DNA of 64,000 bases from NCBI GenBank assembly GCA_003129525.1, contig CP029329.1, positions 3,208,501 to 3,272,500 of the forward strand, given 5' to 3'. A program made the position numbers and the translations under genes. Source of the stretch: Clostridium beijerinckii (lineage in GTDB: Bacteria > Bacillota > Clostridia > Clostridiales > Clostridiaceae). This document shows positions 16,125-24,188 of the stretch, one piece after another. Under the pieces are notes generated by a model. The model saw only the letters and a list, made by a program, of their open reading frames with translations. It had not been told where the DNA came from and did not search any database. The stretch's first letter is position 1. Every line of letters starts with the position of its first letter.

Positions 16125-17519
16125 ATGAATAAAAAAGAAATATTGGAATTAAAAAGACGTTTAAAAAAGGACGACTGTACATTTACCAGAATGTGCGGTT
16201 GCTATGTAGATGGTCAAAAAAATATTGTTTTAAATATCAAAGAAACTTTTTTAACTCTACAAGAGATAGAATTTTTTAAATATTTAGAGATTGCAAGAAA
16301 AACATTATCTGGAACTGTGGGAAATAATCTTCTAGAACTTAATTTTCCCCTTGATGAAGAAAATATAGGCGGTAGACAACTTTCTCTAATGGAACTAAAA
16401 AAAAGCAAATTAAAAAATGATGCTCTACTTGATAACTTCTATAAATTAATTATAGATAGTTATGACTACACAGGTAATTTTCTAATACTTATTTTTCACG
16501 ATGCATACGATGTTATGACAAAAACTACAGATAATGCAAAATTAGATGAATCCGAAGAAGTATATGAATACCTATTATGTGCAATATGTCCGGTATCACT
16601 TTCAAAACCAGGTCTTGGATATCTTGAAGATAAAAATCGAATTGGAGCACGTCTTAGAGATTGGATAGTTGGTGCCCCTGATCTTGGATTTGTATTTCCA
16701 GCTTTTACAGACCGTAGTACTGATATTCATTCTATTATGTACTATACAAAAAATGCAAAAGATCCACATCCAGAATTAATGGAACAAGCTTTAGGCTGTA
16801 GTTCAAAACAAACTGCTACTGAACAAAAAGAAGCATTCAATACTATTATTCGTAATGCCATTGGCAATTATGAAGAAAAATCTGATCATTTATTCATGGA
16901 ACTTCAAGAAACTCTTAATAATATGGTAGATGATCATACTACTGTTAATGGTAAAGATGCTGAGCCTATAATTTTGACTAATGATAATATTCAAGATATT
17001 CTAATTGAAAGCGGTATTCCTGAAGAAATTACTGCAAAAATCGAAAAATCCTATAAGGAAGAATTTGGTGATACACCTCCTGCAGTAGAACATTTAATCG
17101 ATACAAAAGCATTAGCAGCAAATGAGCAAAGAAAAAAGGAAGAGAGACTTGAAAAAAAAGTACGAATACTAGAAGAAAGACTTGAAAAAACAAAAATAGA
17201 TGCTGAATTAGATTCAGAAAAAGAATTAGCTTTGGAATTAGAAACTGATCTCATATTGAAAACAGAGACTGATATCATGTTAGAAACAAATTCTGACATT
17301 AATTTAGAATCAGCTTCCGACTCTAAGTTAGAATCAGCTTCTGACGCAGAAATAGAATTTGAGAACAATACTAATCCAAACTATGATATTGTACTTCAAG
17401 TAAAGCCTCAAAAAGTAACTCAAATAAAATCACAAATAATTGACGGGAAAAAATGTATTGTTATTCCTATGGATGATGATGAACAAGCCAATGTAAATGG
17501 TGTTAATACATTGCTTTAA
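16125..17519 (+). CDS. DUF4317 domain protein with acidic repeat region
   Basis: A 464-residue cytoplasmic protein. The start MNKKEILELKRRLKKDDCTFTRMCGCYVD is the hallmark of the DUF4317 family found in Firmicutes, function unknown. GAGAGGGCG precedes this ATG; the longer frame starting at 16056 lacks a site. The folded domain runs to about residue 330. Then a coiled-coil stretch (EQRKKEERLEKKVRILEERLEKTK) leads into about 50 residues of degenerate 8-residue acidic units (such as LELETDLI, LETNSDIN, LESASDSK). A final 40-residue piece ends GKKCIVIPMDDDEQ. The repeats vary less at DNA level than expected and may be expanding. Confidence 0.82.
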   Translation: MNKKEILELKRRLKKDDCTFTRMCGCYVDGQKNIVLNIKETFLTLQEIEFFKYLEIARKTLSGTVGNNLLELNFPLDEENIGGRQLSLMELKKSKLKNDALLDNFYKLIIDSYDYTGNFLILIFHDAYDVMTKTTDNAKLDESEEVYEYLLCAICPVSLSKPGLGYLEDKNRIGARLRDWIVGAPDLGFVFPAFTDRSTDIHSIMYYTKNAKDPHPELMEQALGCSSKQTATEQKEAFNTIIRNAIGNYEEKSDHLFMELQETLNNMVDDHTTVNGKDAEPIILTNDNIQDILIESGIPEEITAKIEKSYKEEFGDTPPAVEHLIDTKALAANEQRKKEERLEKKVRILEERLEKTKIDAELDSEKELALELETDLILKTETDIMLETNSDINLESASDSKLESASDAEIEFENNTNPNYDIVLQVKPQKVTQIKSQIIDGKKCIVIPMDDDEQANVNGVNTLL

Positions 17520-17528
17520 TTCATAAAA

Positions 17529-17568
17529 GAGACTAATATCTATGATTATTATGGATATTAGCCTTTTT
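17529..17568 (+). terminator. Terminator after the DUF4317 gene
   Basis: CTAATATC (17533-17540) and GATATTAG (17554-17561) form the stem, followed by CCTTTTTGTT. Confidence 0.75.
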
Positions 17569-17591
17569 GTTATACATTTTAACAATGTCTC

Positions 17592-18392
17592 CTATACAGC
17601 ATTTATATCATTTTTTTCAATAACACCATAGGCTATAGATCCAAATTTAGTATTTCCATAACATTTTTGAATTCCTAATTTCTCAAACTCACCACTACCA
17701 ACTCTTTCTTTAATAACAACACGATTTTTACAAACACGTAGTGCCTGTATAAGGGTTTCTTTTTTTAATCCTCCTTGCTGTGCAAATGGCCTTAAAGAAT
17801 TTATTGCTACTGATTTTTTATTTGGTCTTTTAAACATAGGGTCAAAATAAACTACATCAAAGCTATTATCTGGTTGACTTAAAATATATTCTTCATAAGA
17901 TGAATTAATAACATCTATCCTATCCATAAATGTTTTAGTTTCCTCATCTATATCTTTATAATCATTTAATCCATTTTTAGTTATACAAGCAATATACTTA
18001 TTAACTTCCGTGCCAACAACCTTACCCTTTTCGCCGACAATAGATGCAAATACTATAGCATCTGTAGCCATTCCTAAAGTACAATCTAATACCCTATCCC
18101 CTTCCTTTAAATTCATAGCTTCTACCATAGGTTGATTAAAACCATCTTTTATTGTATTCAACTTAAGTCCTGATGTACTTGGATGCCAAAAAAATGTATT
18201 ATCGTCTCCCTTTAAAACAATTTTATCTTTCTCTACAAAGAGAAAATATTCTATTTTATTCATTTCACTAATTTTCTCTATGCTACAATTCCCTCTTTTT
18301 ACATATGGTATATCTAATTCTTTAGCTATACCATATGCTTTATTTATTAAACTTTCATCTGGATTTCTTGTAGTTGTAATTGCAATCTTCAT
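17592..18392 (-). CDS. Class I SAM-dependent methyltransferase, RsmJ-like
   Basis: About 266 residues from MKIAITTTRNPDESLINKAYGIAKEL. An N-terminal small domain (WHPSTSGLKLNTIKDG) precedes a Rossmann methyltransferase with motif I LDCTLGMATDAIVFA, acidic loop GTEVNKYIAC and motif IV VVYFDPMFKRP. The layout matches RsmJ, which makes m2G1516 in 16S rRNA, and its Gram-positive homologues; the DPMF signature is characteristic. The start at 18392 follows GGGTGG; the earlier ATG 12 codons upstream is less well placed. RNA target is by analogy only. Confidence 0.8.
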   Translation of the reverse strand: MKIAITTTRNPDESLINKAYGIAKELDIPYVKRGNCSIEKISEMNKIEYFLFVEKDKIVLKGDDNTFFWHPSTSGLKLNTIKDGFNQPMVEAMNLKEGDRVLDCTLGMATDAIVFASIVGEKGKVVGTEVNKYIACITKNGLNDYKDIDEETKTFMDRIDVINSSYEEYILSQPDNSFDVVYFDPMFKRPNKKSVAINSLRPFAQQGGLKKETLIQALRVCKNRVVIKERVGSGEFEKLGIQKCYGNTKFGSIAYGVIEKNDINAV

Positions 18393-18658
18393 ATTATTTA
18401 CCACCCTATCTTTTGTTTTTTCCTGCAAAATAGCTATTGTAATTATTACATCCTATTTTGAATTTATCATATTAATACTATTGTAGCTAATATAATCGTA
18501 TTATTAAACATTTTTTATAAGTTGCTTCTATTAATATCATCTTCTTTATATTTGCATTATTTAAACTAAAGTTGTTAATACAAGAAAAAAATTCCTTACG
18601 GTCGAGTATAAACGTTATCTGCAGAAAGTTCCGGAAGCTATTTCCTATATAATAAAAA

Positions 18659-18697
18659 AAGGAATCTCTGAAGTTTTATATACTCCAAAGGCTCCTT
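18659..18697 (-). terminator. Terminator of the compatible-solute transporter operon
   Basis: On the minus strand AAGGAGCCTTTGGAG pairs, with G-T pairs and one mismatch, to CTTCAGAGATTCCTT and is followed by a run of T. The surrounding stretch 18393-18714 holds nothing else. Confidence 0.65.
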
Positions 18698-18714
18698 TTA
18701 TTTTGATTAATATT

Positions 18715-20289
18715 CTATAACAAACCTTCTTTAGTTAGAAATTCAATAGCAACATCCTTAGGGTCTTTTTTTAATTCATCCACTTCATAGTTCAGTTCAC
18801 TCATTACGTCATCATTTATTAAATCTCCTACTTCTTCAACCAGTGGTTTTATTTCTGGATATTTCTCTAATATTTCAGAACGTACAATAGGAATAGCATA
18901 ATATGGTGGAAAAAAGTGCTTATCATCTTTTAAAACAGTTAAATCATATTTTTTTAATAATCCATCTGTTGAGAATGCATCTATAATATCACTTTCCTTG
19001 TTCATTAAAGCTGAATATCTTGGAGTTCCGTCTATTCCAATTTTATCTTTGAAATTCAAATTATATTTTTTAGATAATCCAATTAATCCATCTTCTCTAT
19101 TTAGAAACTCTAATGTTGTAGTTGCCGTCAATCCATTGGAAACTTTAGCAACATCACTTATTGTTTTTAAATTGTATTTTTCAGCTGTTTCTTTTGTTAC
19201 AGCTAAAGTATACGTATTATTAAAATTCATTTGTTTTAATACTTCTACATTAAACTTATCTTTATAATCTTTTTTTACTGTATTATAAACTTCTTCTACA
19301 TCAGATATTGGTGGATACTTCAATACATCTCCATAAGCTGTACCACTATAACTTACATACATATCAACATCACCGCTTTTTAATGCTGAAAATATAACTT
19401 GAGTACCACCTAATGCAAATTTACGATTTACCGAAATATCAGTTTTAAGTTCAATAAGCTCTGATAAAATATTTCCTAGAATTTCTTGCTCGGTAAAGTC
19501 CTTACTAGCAATAGTAATTGTTTTCTCATTAGTAATCCTTTTTGACAATCCAGTAAACATAAATATTGCAACTATTACGCAAGCTGTAACAGCCAAAATT
19601 CCTTTTTGAATTTTTCTTGTTTTGATCTTTGATGCTGAACTTTTGTTATTACTTTTTTGTAAGCTAATTGGAGTAACTAATTTTTCAACTACCCCAAATA
19701 AAAAATCTACTAATAATGCTAATATACAAGATGGAATTGCTCCACCTAAAATTTGGTTGGTATTAACGGTTCTTATTCCAGAGAAGACTAAATATCCTAG
19801 TCCTCCACCGCCAATAAATGCTGCCATTGTCATAAGACCTACTGCTGTAACTGCAGAAATTCTAATTCCTGACATTATAACTGGTAATGCTAACGGAATT
19901 TGTACTTTAGTTAAAACTTGAAACTTAGTAAGACCTATACCTCTTGCTGATTCTAATGTTTGCGCATTTATACTGTTAATTCCTGTTGTTGTGTTTTTTA
20001 TAATTGGTAAAAGTGAATATAAGACTACCATTACAATAGCAGGGGTTGTCCCTATTCCTAAAAATGGTATTGCAAAACCTAGTAATGCCATACTTGGAAT
20101 TGCTTGAATAACACTAGCTATCCCTAAAACTGGCGTATTCAATTTTTTAATATAACTTATAAGTATTCCCAACGGAATACCAATTAGAATGGCTATTCCT
20201 ACTGATAACGCAGTCAGTTTTATATGTTCAAATAATAATATAACTATTTGATCTTTTGCTCCGTATAAATAATTAAAAAATTCATTCAT
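18715..20289 (-). CDS. Fused permease and substrate-binding protein of an OpuC/OpuF-type betaine ABC importer
   Basis: A 524-residue fusion. Residues 1 to about 215 form the permease (six helices; EAA-type loop SARGIGLTKFQVLTKVQIPLALPVIMSG). A linker and helix lead to a C-terminal binding domain from about residue 255 (TITIASKDFTEQEILGNILSEL, DMYVSYSGTAY, TYTLAVTKETAEKYNLKTISD, FFPPYYAIPIV), the glycine-betaine/carnitine/choline fold. Having both in one chain is typical of OpuF-type systems. Translation starts 1 bp after the ATPase stop with GAGGAGGTGG inside the upstream gene. It takes up osmoprotectants such as betaine under salt stress; exact substrate is not readable. Confidence 0.9.
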   Translation of the reverse strand: MNEFFNYLYGAKDQIVILLFEHIKLTALSVGIAILIGIPLGILISYIKKLNTPVLGIASVIQAIPSMALLGFAIPFLGIGTTPAIVMVVLYSLLPIIKNTTTGINSINAQTLESARGIGLTKFQVLTKVQIPLALPVIMSGIRISAVTAVGLMTMAAFIGGGGLGYLVFSGIRTVNTNQILGGAIPSCILALLVDFLFGVVEKLVTPISLQKSNNKSSASKIKTRKIQKGILAVTACVIVAIFMFTGLSKRITNEKTITIASKDFTEQEILGNILSELIELKTDISVNRKFALGGTQVIFSALKSGDVDMYVSYSGTAYGDVLKYPPISDVEEVYNTVKKDYKDKFNVEVLKQMNFNNTYTLAVTKETAEKYNLKTISDVAKVSNGLTATTTLEFLNREDGLIGLSKKYNLNFKDKIGIDGTPRYSALMNKESDIIDAFSTDGLLKKYDLTVLKDDKHFFPPYYAIPIVRSEILEKYPEIKPLVEEVGDLINDDVMSELNYEVDELKKDPKDVAIEFLTKEGLL

Positions 20290-20290
20290 T

Positions 20291-21418
20291 CTACTCCACC
20301 TCCTCAGTATCTAAAAATTGTTCACTAAGTGTTGTAACTAAACTACTTTTTGTAATTATCCCTTGTAATAATCCATCATTATCAAGAACAGGCACTTGAG
20401 ATATCTTATTTTCTTTAACAATTTCAAGAATATCTATTATTGTATTATCTTCACTTACTTTAATGAATTCCTTATTCATTATTTCCTCAACTGATATATT
20501 TCTATCCACTCTATTTTGTATTTGTTTTGCTGTAACAATTCCTAAAAGATGATTTGATTTATCAATTACCATTAAACTATCAACTTTTGAGCTTCTCATT
20601 TTCTCTACACATCTTAATAATAATGCATTTTTCAAGCAAGTAACTGGATGATCTATCATAATATCCTTGGCTTTTATAAATTCTGGTGAAGACCATATTC
20701 TATTTTTGCCAATAAACTCACTTACAAAATCATTCAATGGATTTTTAAGAATATTTTCTGGAATATCATATTGAATAATTTCACCTTGATCCATTATGCA
20801 AATCTTATCTGCTATTTTTATTGCTTCATCCATATCATGAGTTACAAATACAATAGTCTTCTTAAATTTGTCTTGTAAATCAATTAACTCATCCTGAAGT
20901 TGTATACGTGTTATTGGATCAAGTGCACTAAACGGTTCATCCATTAGAATTATCTCAGGATCTGTTGCAAATGCTCTTGCAACTCCAATTCTTTGTTGTT
21001 GTCCTCCACTTAATTCAGTTGGATAACGATCCAAAAATTCTTCACTATTTAAGCCAACCATATCCATAAGCTCATAAGTTTTCTTTGTAATAGTTTCTGC
21101 TTTCATCTTCTCTACTTTAGGTATTATTTCAATATTTTCCTTAACAGTCATATGTGGAAATAATCCAGTTTGTTGAATTACGTAACCTATATTACGTCTT
21201 AATTTAATTATATCCCTAGAAGTAATGTCATCTCCATTAATCAAAATTTGACCAGATGATGGTTTTATAAGACGATTTATCATTTTTAAAGTTGTTGTCT
21301 TTCCACATCCACTTGCCCCTATAATTGCAACTAATTCTCCTCTATTTATATTAAAAGATACATTTTTTAATACAATTTTGTTTTTAAAATCTTTCCGTAC
21401 ATTTCTGAATTCTATCAT
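20291..21418 (-). CDS. Betaine/choline-type ABC transporter ATP-binding protein with CBS pair
   Basis: A 375-residue OpuCA/OpuFA-like ATPase. Walker A GASGCGKTT, signature LSGGQQQR, Walker B EIILMDEPFSALD and H-loop FVTHDMDEA are all intact. Two CBS domains follow (about 255-365; VDSLMVIDKSNHLLGIVTAKQ, then ISQVPVLDNDGLLQGIITKSS). CBS pairs in this family sense ionic strength or bind nucleotides, including c-di-AMP in some OpuC proteins. First gene of the two-gene importer operon. AGGAGGG precedes the ATG. The promoter region just upstream has two long-spaced operators next to a BusR-like regulator gene. Confidence 0.93.
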   Translation of the reverse strand: MIEFRNVRKDFKNKIVLKNVSFNINRGELVAIIGASGCGKTTTLKMINRLIKPSSGQILINGDDITSRDIIKLRRNIGYVIQQTGLFPHMTVKENIEIIPKVEKMKAETITKKTYELMDMVGLNSEEFLDRYPTELSGGQQQRIGVARAFATDPEIILMDEPFSALDPITRIQLQDELIDLQDKFKKTIVFVTHDMDEAIKIADKICIMDQGEIIQYDIPENILKNPLNDFVSEFIGKNRIWSSPEFIKAKDIMIDHPVTCLKNALLLRCVEKMRSSKVDSLMVIDKSNHLLGIVTAKQIQNRVDRNISVEEIMNKEFIKVSEDNTIIDILEIVKENKISQVPVLDNDGLLQGIITKSSLVTTLSEQFLDTEEVE

Positions 21419-21437
21419 TAAAATCCCTCCTCATTTT

Positions 21438-21526
21438 ATTGACAACTTATTTTTTTATACAAGTTGTTACTTTTGATAGTTTTTTAGTGACAACTTCATT
21501 TTACTATTAAGTTGTCACTTTGTCAA
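21438..21526 (-). promoter_or_regulatory. Transporter promoter with two BusR-type 22-bp-spaced operators
   Basis: Minus-strand promoter TTGACA (21521-21526), 17 bp, TAAAAT (21498-21503). Operator 1 is AGTGAC (21486-21491) and GTCACT (21514-21519) with exactly 22 bp between; it covers the -10 and most of the spacer. Operator 2, weaker, is ATTGAC (21438-21443) and GTTACT (21466-21471), again with 22 bp between, downstream of the start point. The centres are 48 bp apart. BusR is known to read bipartite sites separated by 22 bp. Confidence 0.8.
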
Positions 21527-21600
21527 ACTCATCTCAACGATAGTTATTCTTATATTTCTACGTTATTTAACAATATTAATGCACCTCGAAAATAGAAATA

Positions 21601-21648
21601 TAGAGCATAATATATCTATTCCCATCTAAATAGATATATTATGCTCTA
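21601..21648 (-). terminator. Terminator of the GntR/RCK_C regulator gene
   Basis: A perfect 20-bp stem (TAGAGCATAATATATCTATT and its complement) with an 8-nt loop, just downstream of the regulator stop on the minus strand. Confidence 0.75.
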
Positions 21649-21661
21649 TTATATTTATATA

Positions 21662-22288
21662 TTATGGATATAAATATTTATTTACGCGATCGTAACAGCT
21701 TTCATCTCCTATAAAATAGAAAATATCGTTTTCCCGTAAGACTGCATATGGTCCTGGTGACATTTCAAGACACTCATTTCTTTTAATACATATAATTGTT
21801 GCAGATGTGTTATGCCAAAAATTAATTTCAGCTACTGTTTTATCTACGTATGGCGTTTCTTTAGATATTCGTATTTCAAATGGTATAAACGGATTTATAG
21901 ATTTAAATCTTTCTGTTTTATTAATTAATTCAAGTAATTGTTCTTTCAAATAGTCATTTTCTTGTTTCTGACGTTCTAAACTATTTAATATGTTATTTCT
22001 TAAATCATTAACTGTTTTAATATTATCATATTGTTTAACAAATTTAATTGCATTTTCATTAGATTTTATAACCACGCCGCTTCCTTTAGTTATATCTACA
22101 ATATCTACATCTGCTAATATGCAAATGGCTCTCCTAGCTGTTTCTGATGAAACTCCATACTGACTAGCTAGTACTGAACGTGTATATATCTTTTCCCCTA
22201 CTATATAATCTCCATTTGCTATTTTTGAAGCAATATCTGCAGCAATTTGTTGATAAACTGGATGTACTATTTTTATTTTTTTTTCCAT
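21662..22288 (-). CDS. busR: BusR-like GntR regulator with RCK_C domain
   Basis: About 208 residues from MEKKIKIVHPVYQQIAADIA. A GntR winged helix (about 8-75; GEKIYTRSVLASQYGVSSETARRAICIL) is followed by a coiled coil (NDLRNNILNSLERQKQENDYLKEQLLELI) and a C-terminal RCK_C/TrkA-C domain (INFWHNTSATIICIKRNE, SPGPYAVLRENDIFYFIGD). This order is that of BusR, the c-di-AMP-responsive repressor of betaine importers in Lactococcus and Streptococcus. The gene sits upstream of a betaine-type importer whose promoter holds two 22-bp-spaced sites. The ATG at 22288 has GAAGGT upstream; the earlier one at 22333 is less likely. c-di-AMP binding is inferred. Confidence 0.85.
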   Translation of the reverse strand: MEKKIKIVHPVYQQIAADIASKIANGDYIVGEKIYTRSVLASQYGVSSETARRAICILADVDIVDITKGSGVVIKSNENAIKFVKQYDNIKTVNDLRNNILNSLERQKQENDYLKEQLLELINKTERFKSINPFIPFEIRISKETPYVDKTVAEINFWHNTSATIICIKRNECLEMSPGPYAVLRENDIFYFIGDESCYDRVNKYLYP

Positions 22289-22830
22289 CGTAACCTTCAT
22301 CCTTTTGTTTAAATTATATTTAAATATTGTCATTTAATCTTTAGATGTATTTTATCACAATTCTTTTATTCCTTCTATTAATATTTTAATTTTTCATTAT
22401 CACAAAATAAATTTGATTCTCTTTTTTAATTTTCCTATATTATATATATCTAGTTATCTATATATCTAGAATATACTTATTAAGTGGATTTGACTCATTG
22501 GAAGGCAAAACTCATGTTAATAATATGATACCAGAACATGAATTCGGGTAAAATACATTTCCGAAGGCGAAAAGAAAAACTTAGCTGATATATATAAATC
22601 TAAAACCATATTCTCTTAATTTTTTGTTTGGAACCAGTCTTCCGAGTTCAGAAAAGTTTTTCTTCTAAATAATCTATTGCAGATTTTAAAAATTCTACTT
22701 TATATTTCGTCATTAATCAAAGCCTTCATTCTATTATTTGCATCAGGAATGGACTATTTTTAAAAATAGAATATTCAAAATATTCAGAGTATGATATAAT
22801 ATAATAAAATATATAAAGGTGGTATGCTTT
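22289..22830. other. Gene-poor stretch with possible gene relics
   Basis: About 540 bp. On the minus strand a 21-codon frame ending at about 22651 reads TKYKVEFLKSAIDYLEEKLF and then stops, which vaguely resembles the start of a RelE/ParE-type toxin. A short plus-strand frame near 22500-22550 ends EHEFG. Neither has a ribosome site or a continuation. They look like decayed gene pieces, but identity is not supported. Confidence 0.3.
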
Positions 22831-23010
22831 ATGGAGAAATATGGAGATCATGAAATAATCGTAATACAAAATAATGAAAATCAATACCCATATAAGGCAA
22901 TTGCAAGAATAGGTGATAAGGAAATAAAGCATAAGGGACAGAGTGCGTCCGAAGCAATTGATTTAGTTAAACAAAGCATTAATAAGTTAAAATCAAAACA
23001 CATACTTTAG
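22831..23010 (+). CDS. Small conserved-looking protein of unknown function
   Basis: A 59-residue soluble protein starting MEKYGDHEIIVIQNNENQYPY and continuing KAIARIGDKEIKHKGQSASEAIDLVKQSINKLK. The beta-strand then helix layout with a GQSASEAID turn is that of a compact alpha/beta mini-domain. AAAGGTGG sits 8 bp before this ATG, so the GTG four codons upstream is rejected. Two terminators follow. No function is recognised. Confidence 0.6.
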   Translation: MEKYGDHEIIVIQNNENQYPYKAIARIGDKEIKHKGQSASEAIDLVKQSINKLKSKHIL

Positions 23011-23078
23011 CTGTAGTATATTGAAATCCCACTAAATAAAAATCAGTATATTTAAAATATCAAGCATCGAATCTACAT

Positions 23079-23109
23079 AAAACCCCTCGACACAGTGTCG
23101 AGGGGTTTT
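23079..23109. terminator. Perfect bidirectional terminator
   Basis: A 15-bp stem with four GC pairs at its base (AAAACCCCTCGACAC and complement around one A), flanked by A and T runs; ends the small gene at 22831-23010. Confidence 0.85.
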
Positions 23110-23118
23110 ACCTTATCA

Positions 23119-23152
23119 AAAATAACCAAGTAAAAATCTACTTGGTTATTTT
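23119..23152 (-). terminator. Terminator of the universal stress protein gene
   Basis: AAAATAACCAAGTA pairs perfectly with TACTTGGTTATTTT around a 6-nt loop, 22 bp after the stress-protein stop on the minus strand. Confidence 0.8.
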
Positions 23153-23174
23153 TTATATTCAAATATTCCTTTTA

Positions 23175-23585
23175 CTATTCAGGAAGAACTATTACAGTTG
23201 CTTTAGAATTTTTAATAACTTTGCTTGTTACAGATCCAACCATTCTAACTAGTCCTTTTTTTCTAGACTTTGTCATTATTATCATGTCATAATTGTCTTC
23301 TTCTGCCTTTTTTAATATCTGATCTGAAGCGTATCCAAAAGTAGCAAACTTTTGAACTGTATATCCTTCTAATCCCACTGATGCTTCATCTAAAGCTAAG
23401 TTACTTTCTTCTCTTATATCCCACATGTTAACTGGCATTATTAAGTCCTCAGCTACAATTATCTCTCTTACATTCATTAGTGTAATTTCAATATCATTTT
23501 TATCAAAGTATTTTTTTATCCAATTAATAGAATGGGTGCTTCTCTCAGTAGTATCTAATGGAACTAAAATCTTTATTTTTTTCAT
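23175..23585 (-). CDS. Universal stress protein (UspA family)
   Basis: A 136-residue single-domain Usp. It begins MKKIKILVPLDTTERSTHSINWI, has the central strand ITLMNVREI and ends with the nucleotide-binding signature MIIMTKSRKKGLVRMVGSVTSKVIKNSKATVIVLPE, close to the G-x2-G-x9-G-[S/T] motif of ATP-binding Usp proteins (here GLVRMVGSVTSKVI). AAAGGA precedes the ATG at 23585. Such proteins help survival in stress and stationary phase; partners are unknown. Monocistronic. Confidence 0.85.
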   Translation of the reverse strand: MKKIKILVPLDTTERSTHSINWIKKYFDKNDIEITLMNVREIIVAEDLIMPVNMWDIREESNLALDEASVGLEGYTVQKFATFGYASDQILKKAEEDNYDMIIMTKSRKKGLVRMVGSVTSKVIKNSKATVIVLPE

Positions 23586-23711
23586 ATTGAGCACATCCTT
23601 TCATAATTATGATTATAATTTATATATTCTACACTTTATAACATTTTCCTTTATTTTTTATTGTAATTTTTATATATTTCCCCATATTTTCTTCACGTAC
23701 CAACTTATTTA

Positions 23712-24092
23712 TTAGCCTCTTCCTCTAAAAAGAATTGGACTTGAACCAAATGAGTGCCCTTCTAGGTATAATTTATTTTCAAGTTTAATTAGTTCTTCAG
23801 CTAAAATTGTATTTGATCTTAAATCTGTAGGTTCTTTTACTATATCAAGTTTTATATCTTTATTTTTTCGATAATAACTATAATTTTTCCATAACCATCC
23901 TTTTATATTTTTCAACGTTGATGGCTTCCTAATAATTTCCATAGTGGTTTTTCTATATTTCTCAAATTCATCTTTTTCAACGTCATTTAATGCAGATAAT
24001 TCATGTCCTAAATTTCTAGCCATTTTTTCATCTAGTTCTTGGCATAAAAATATGATTTGCTTTCTAATTAAATTAAAAAGAGGATATTGCAC
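23712..24092 (-). CDS. Hypothetical protein, uncertain start
   Basis: A frame of up to 126 residues (helical, charged; FNLIRKQIIFLCQELDEKMARNLGHEL, then VEKDEFEKYRKTTMEIIRKPS and KGWLWKNYSYYRK, ending SPILFRGRG). The only near-full-length start is a GTG at 24092 without a ribosome site, and the frame stays open about 60 nt further upstream, so the 5' end may be lost. Codon use and length suggest real or recently real coding. No family recognised. Confidence 0.4.
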   Translation of the reverse strand: MQYPLFNLIRKQIIFLCQELDEKMARNLGHELSALNDVEKDEFEKYRKTTMEIIRKPSTLKNIKGWLWKNYSYYRKNKDIKLDIVKEPTDLRSNTILAEELIKLENKLYLEGHSFGSSPILFRGRG

Positions 24093-24188
24093 AACTAAAA
24101 AATTGGTTATGCAACAGTCCCTCTGGAAAAATACTAAGTTAATTATATTGCTCTAAGAGTACTTCTGAAATTCTAAGCATTAATGTTT

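Noticed and set aside
17051-17368. Minus-strand serine-rich 105-codon frame in the DUF4317 gene
   Set aside because: It is the complement of the acidic repeat region; no start signals.
22289-22830. RelE/ParE-like toxin fragment
   Set aside because: Only about 20 residues with weak likeness, no partner antitoxin and no ribosome site; recorded only as a possible relic.
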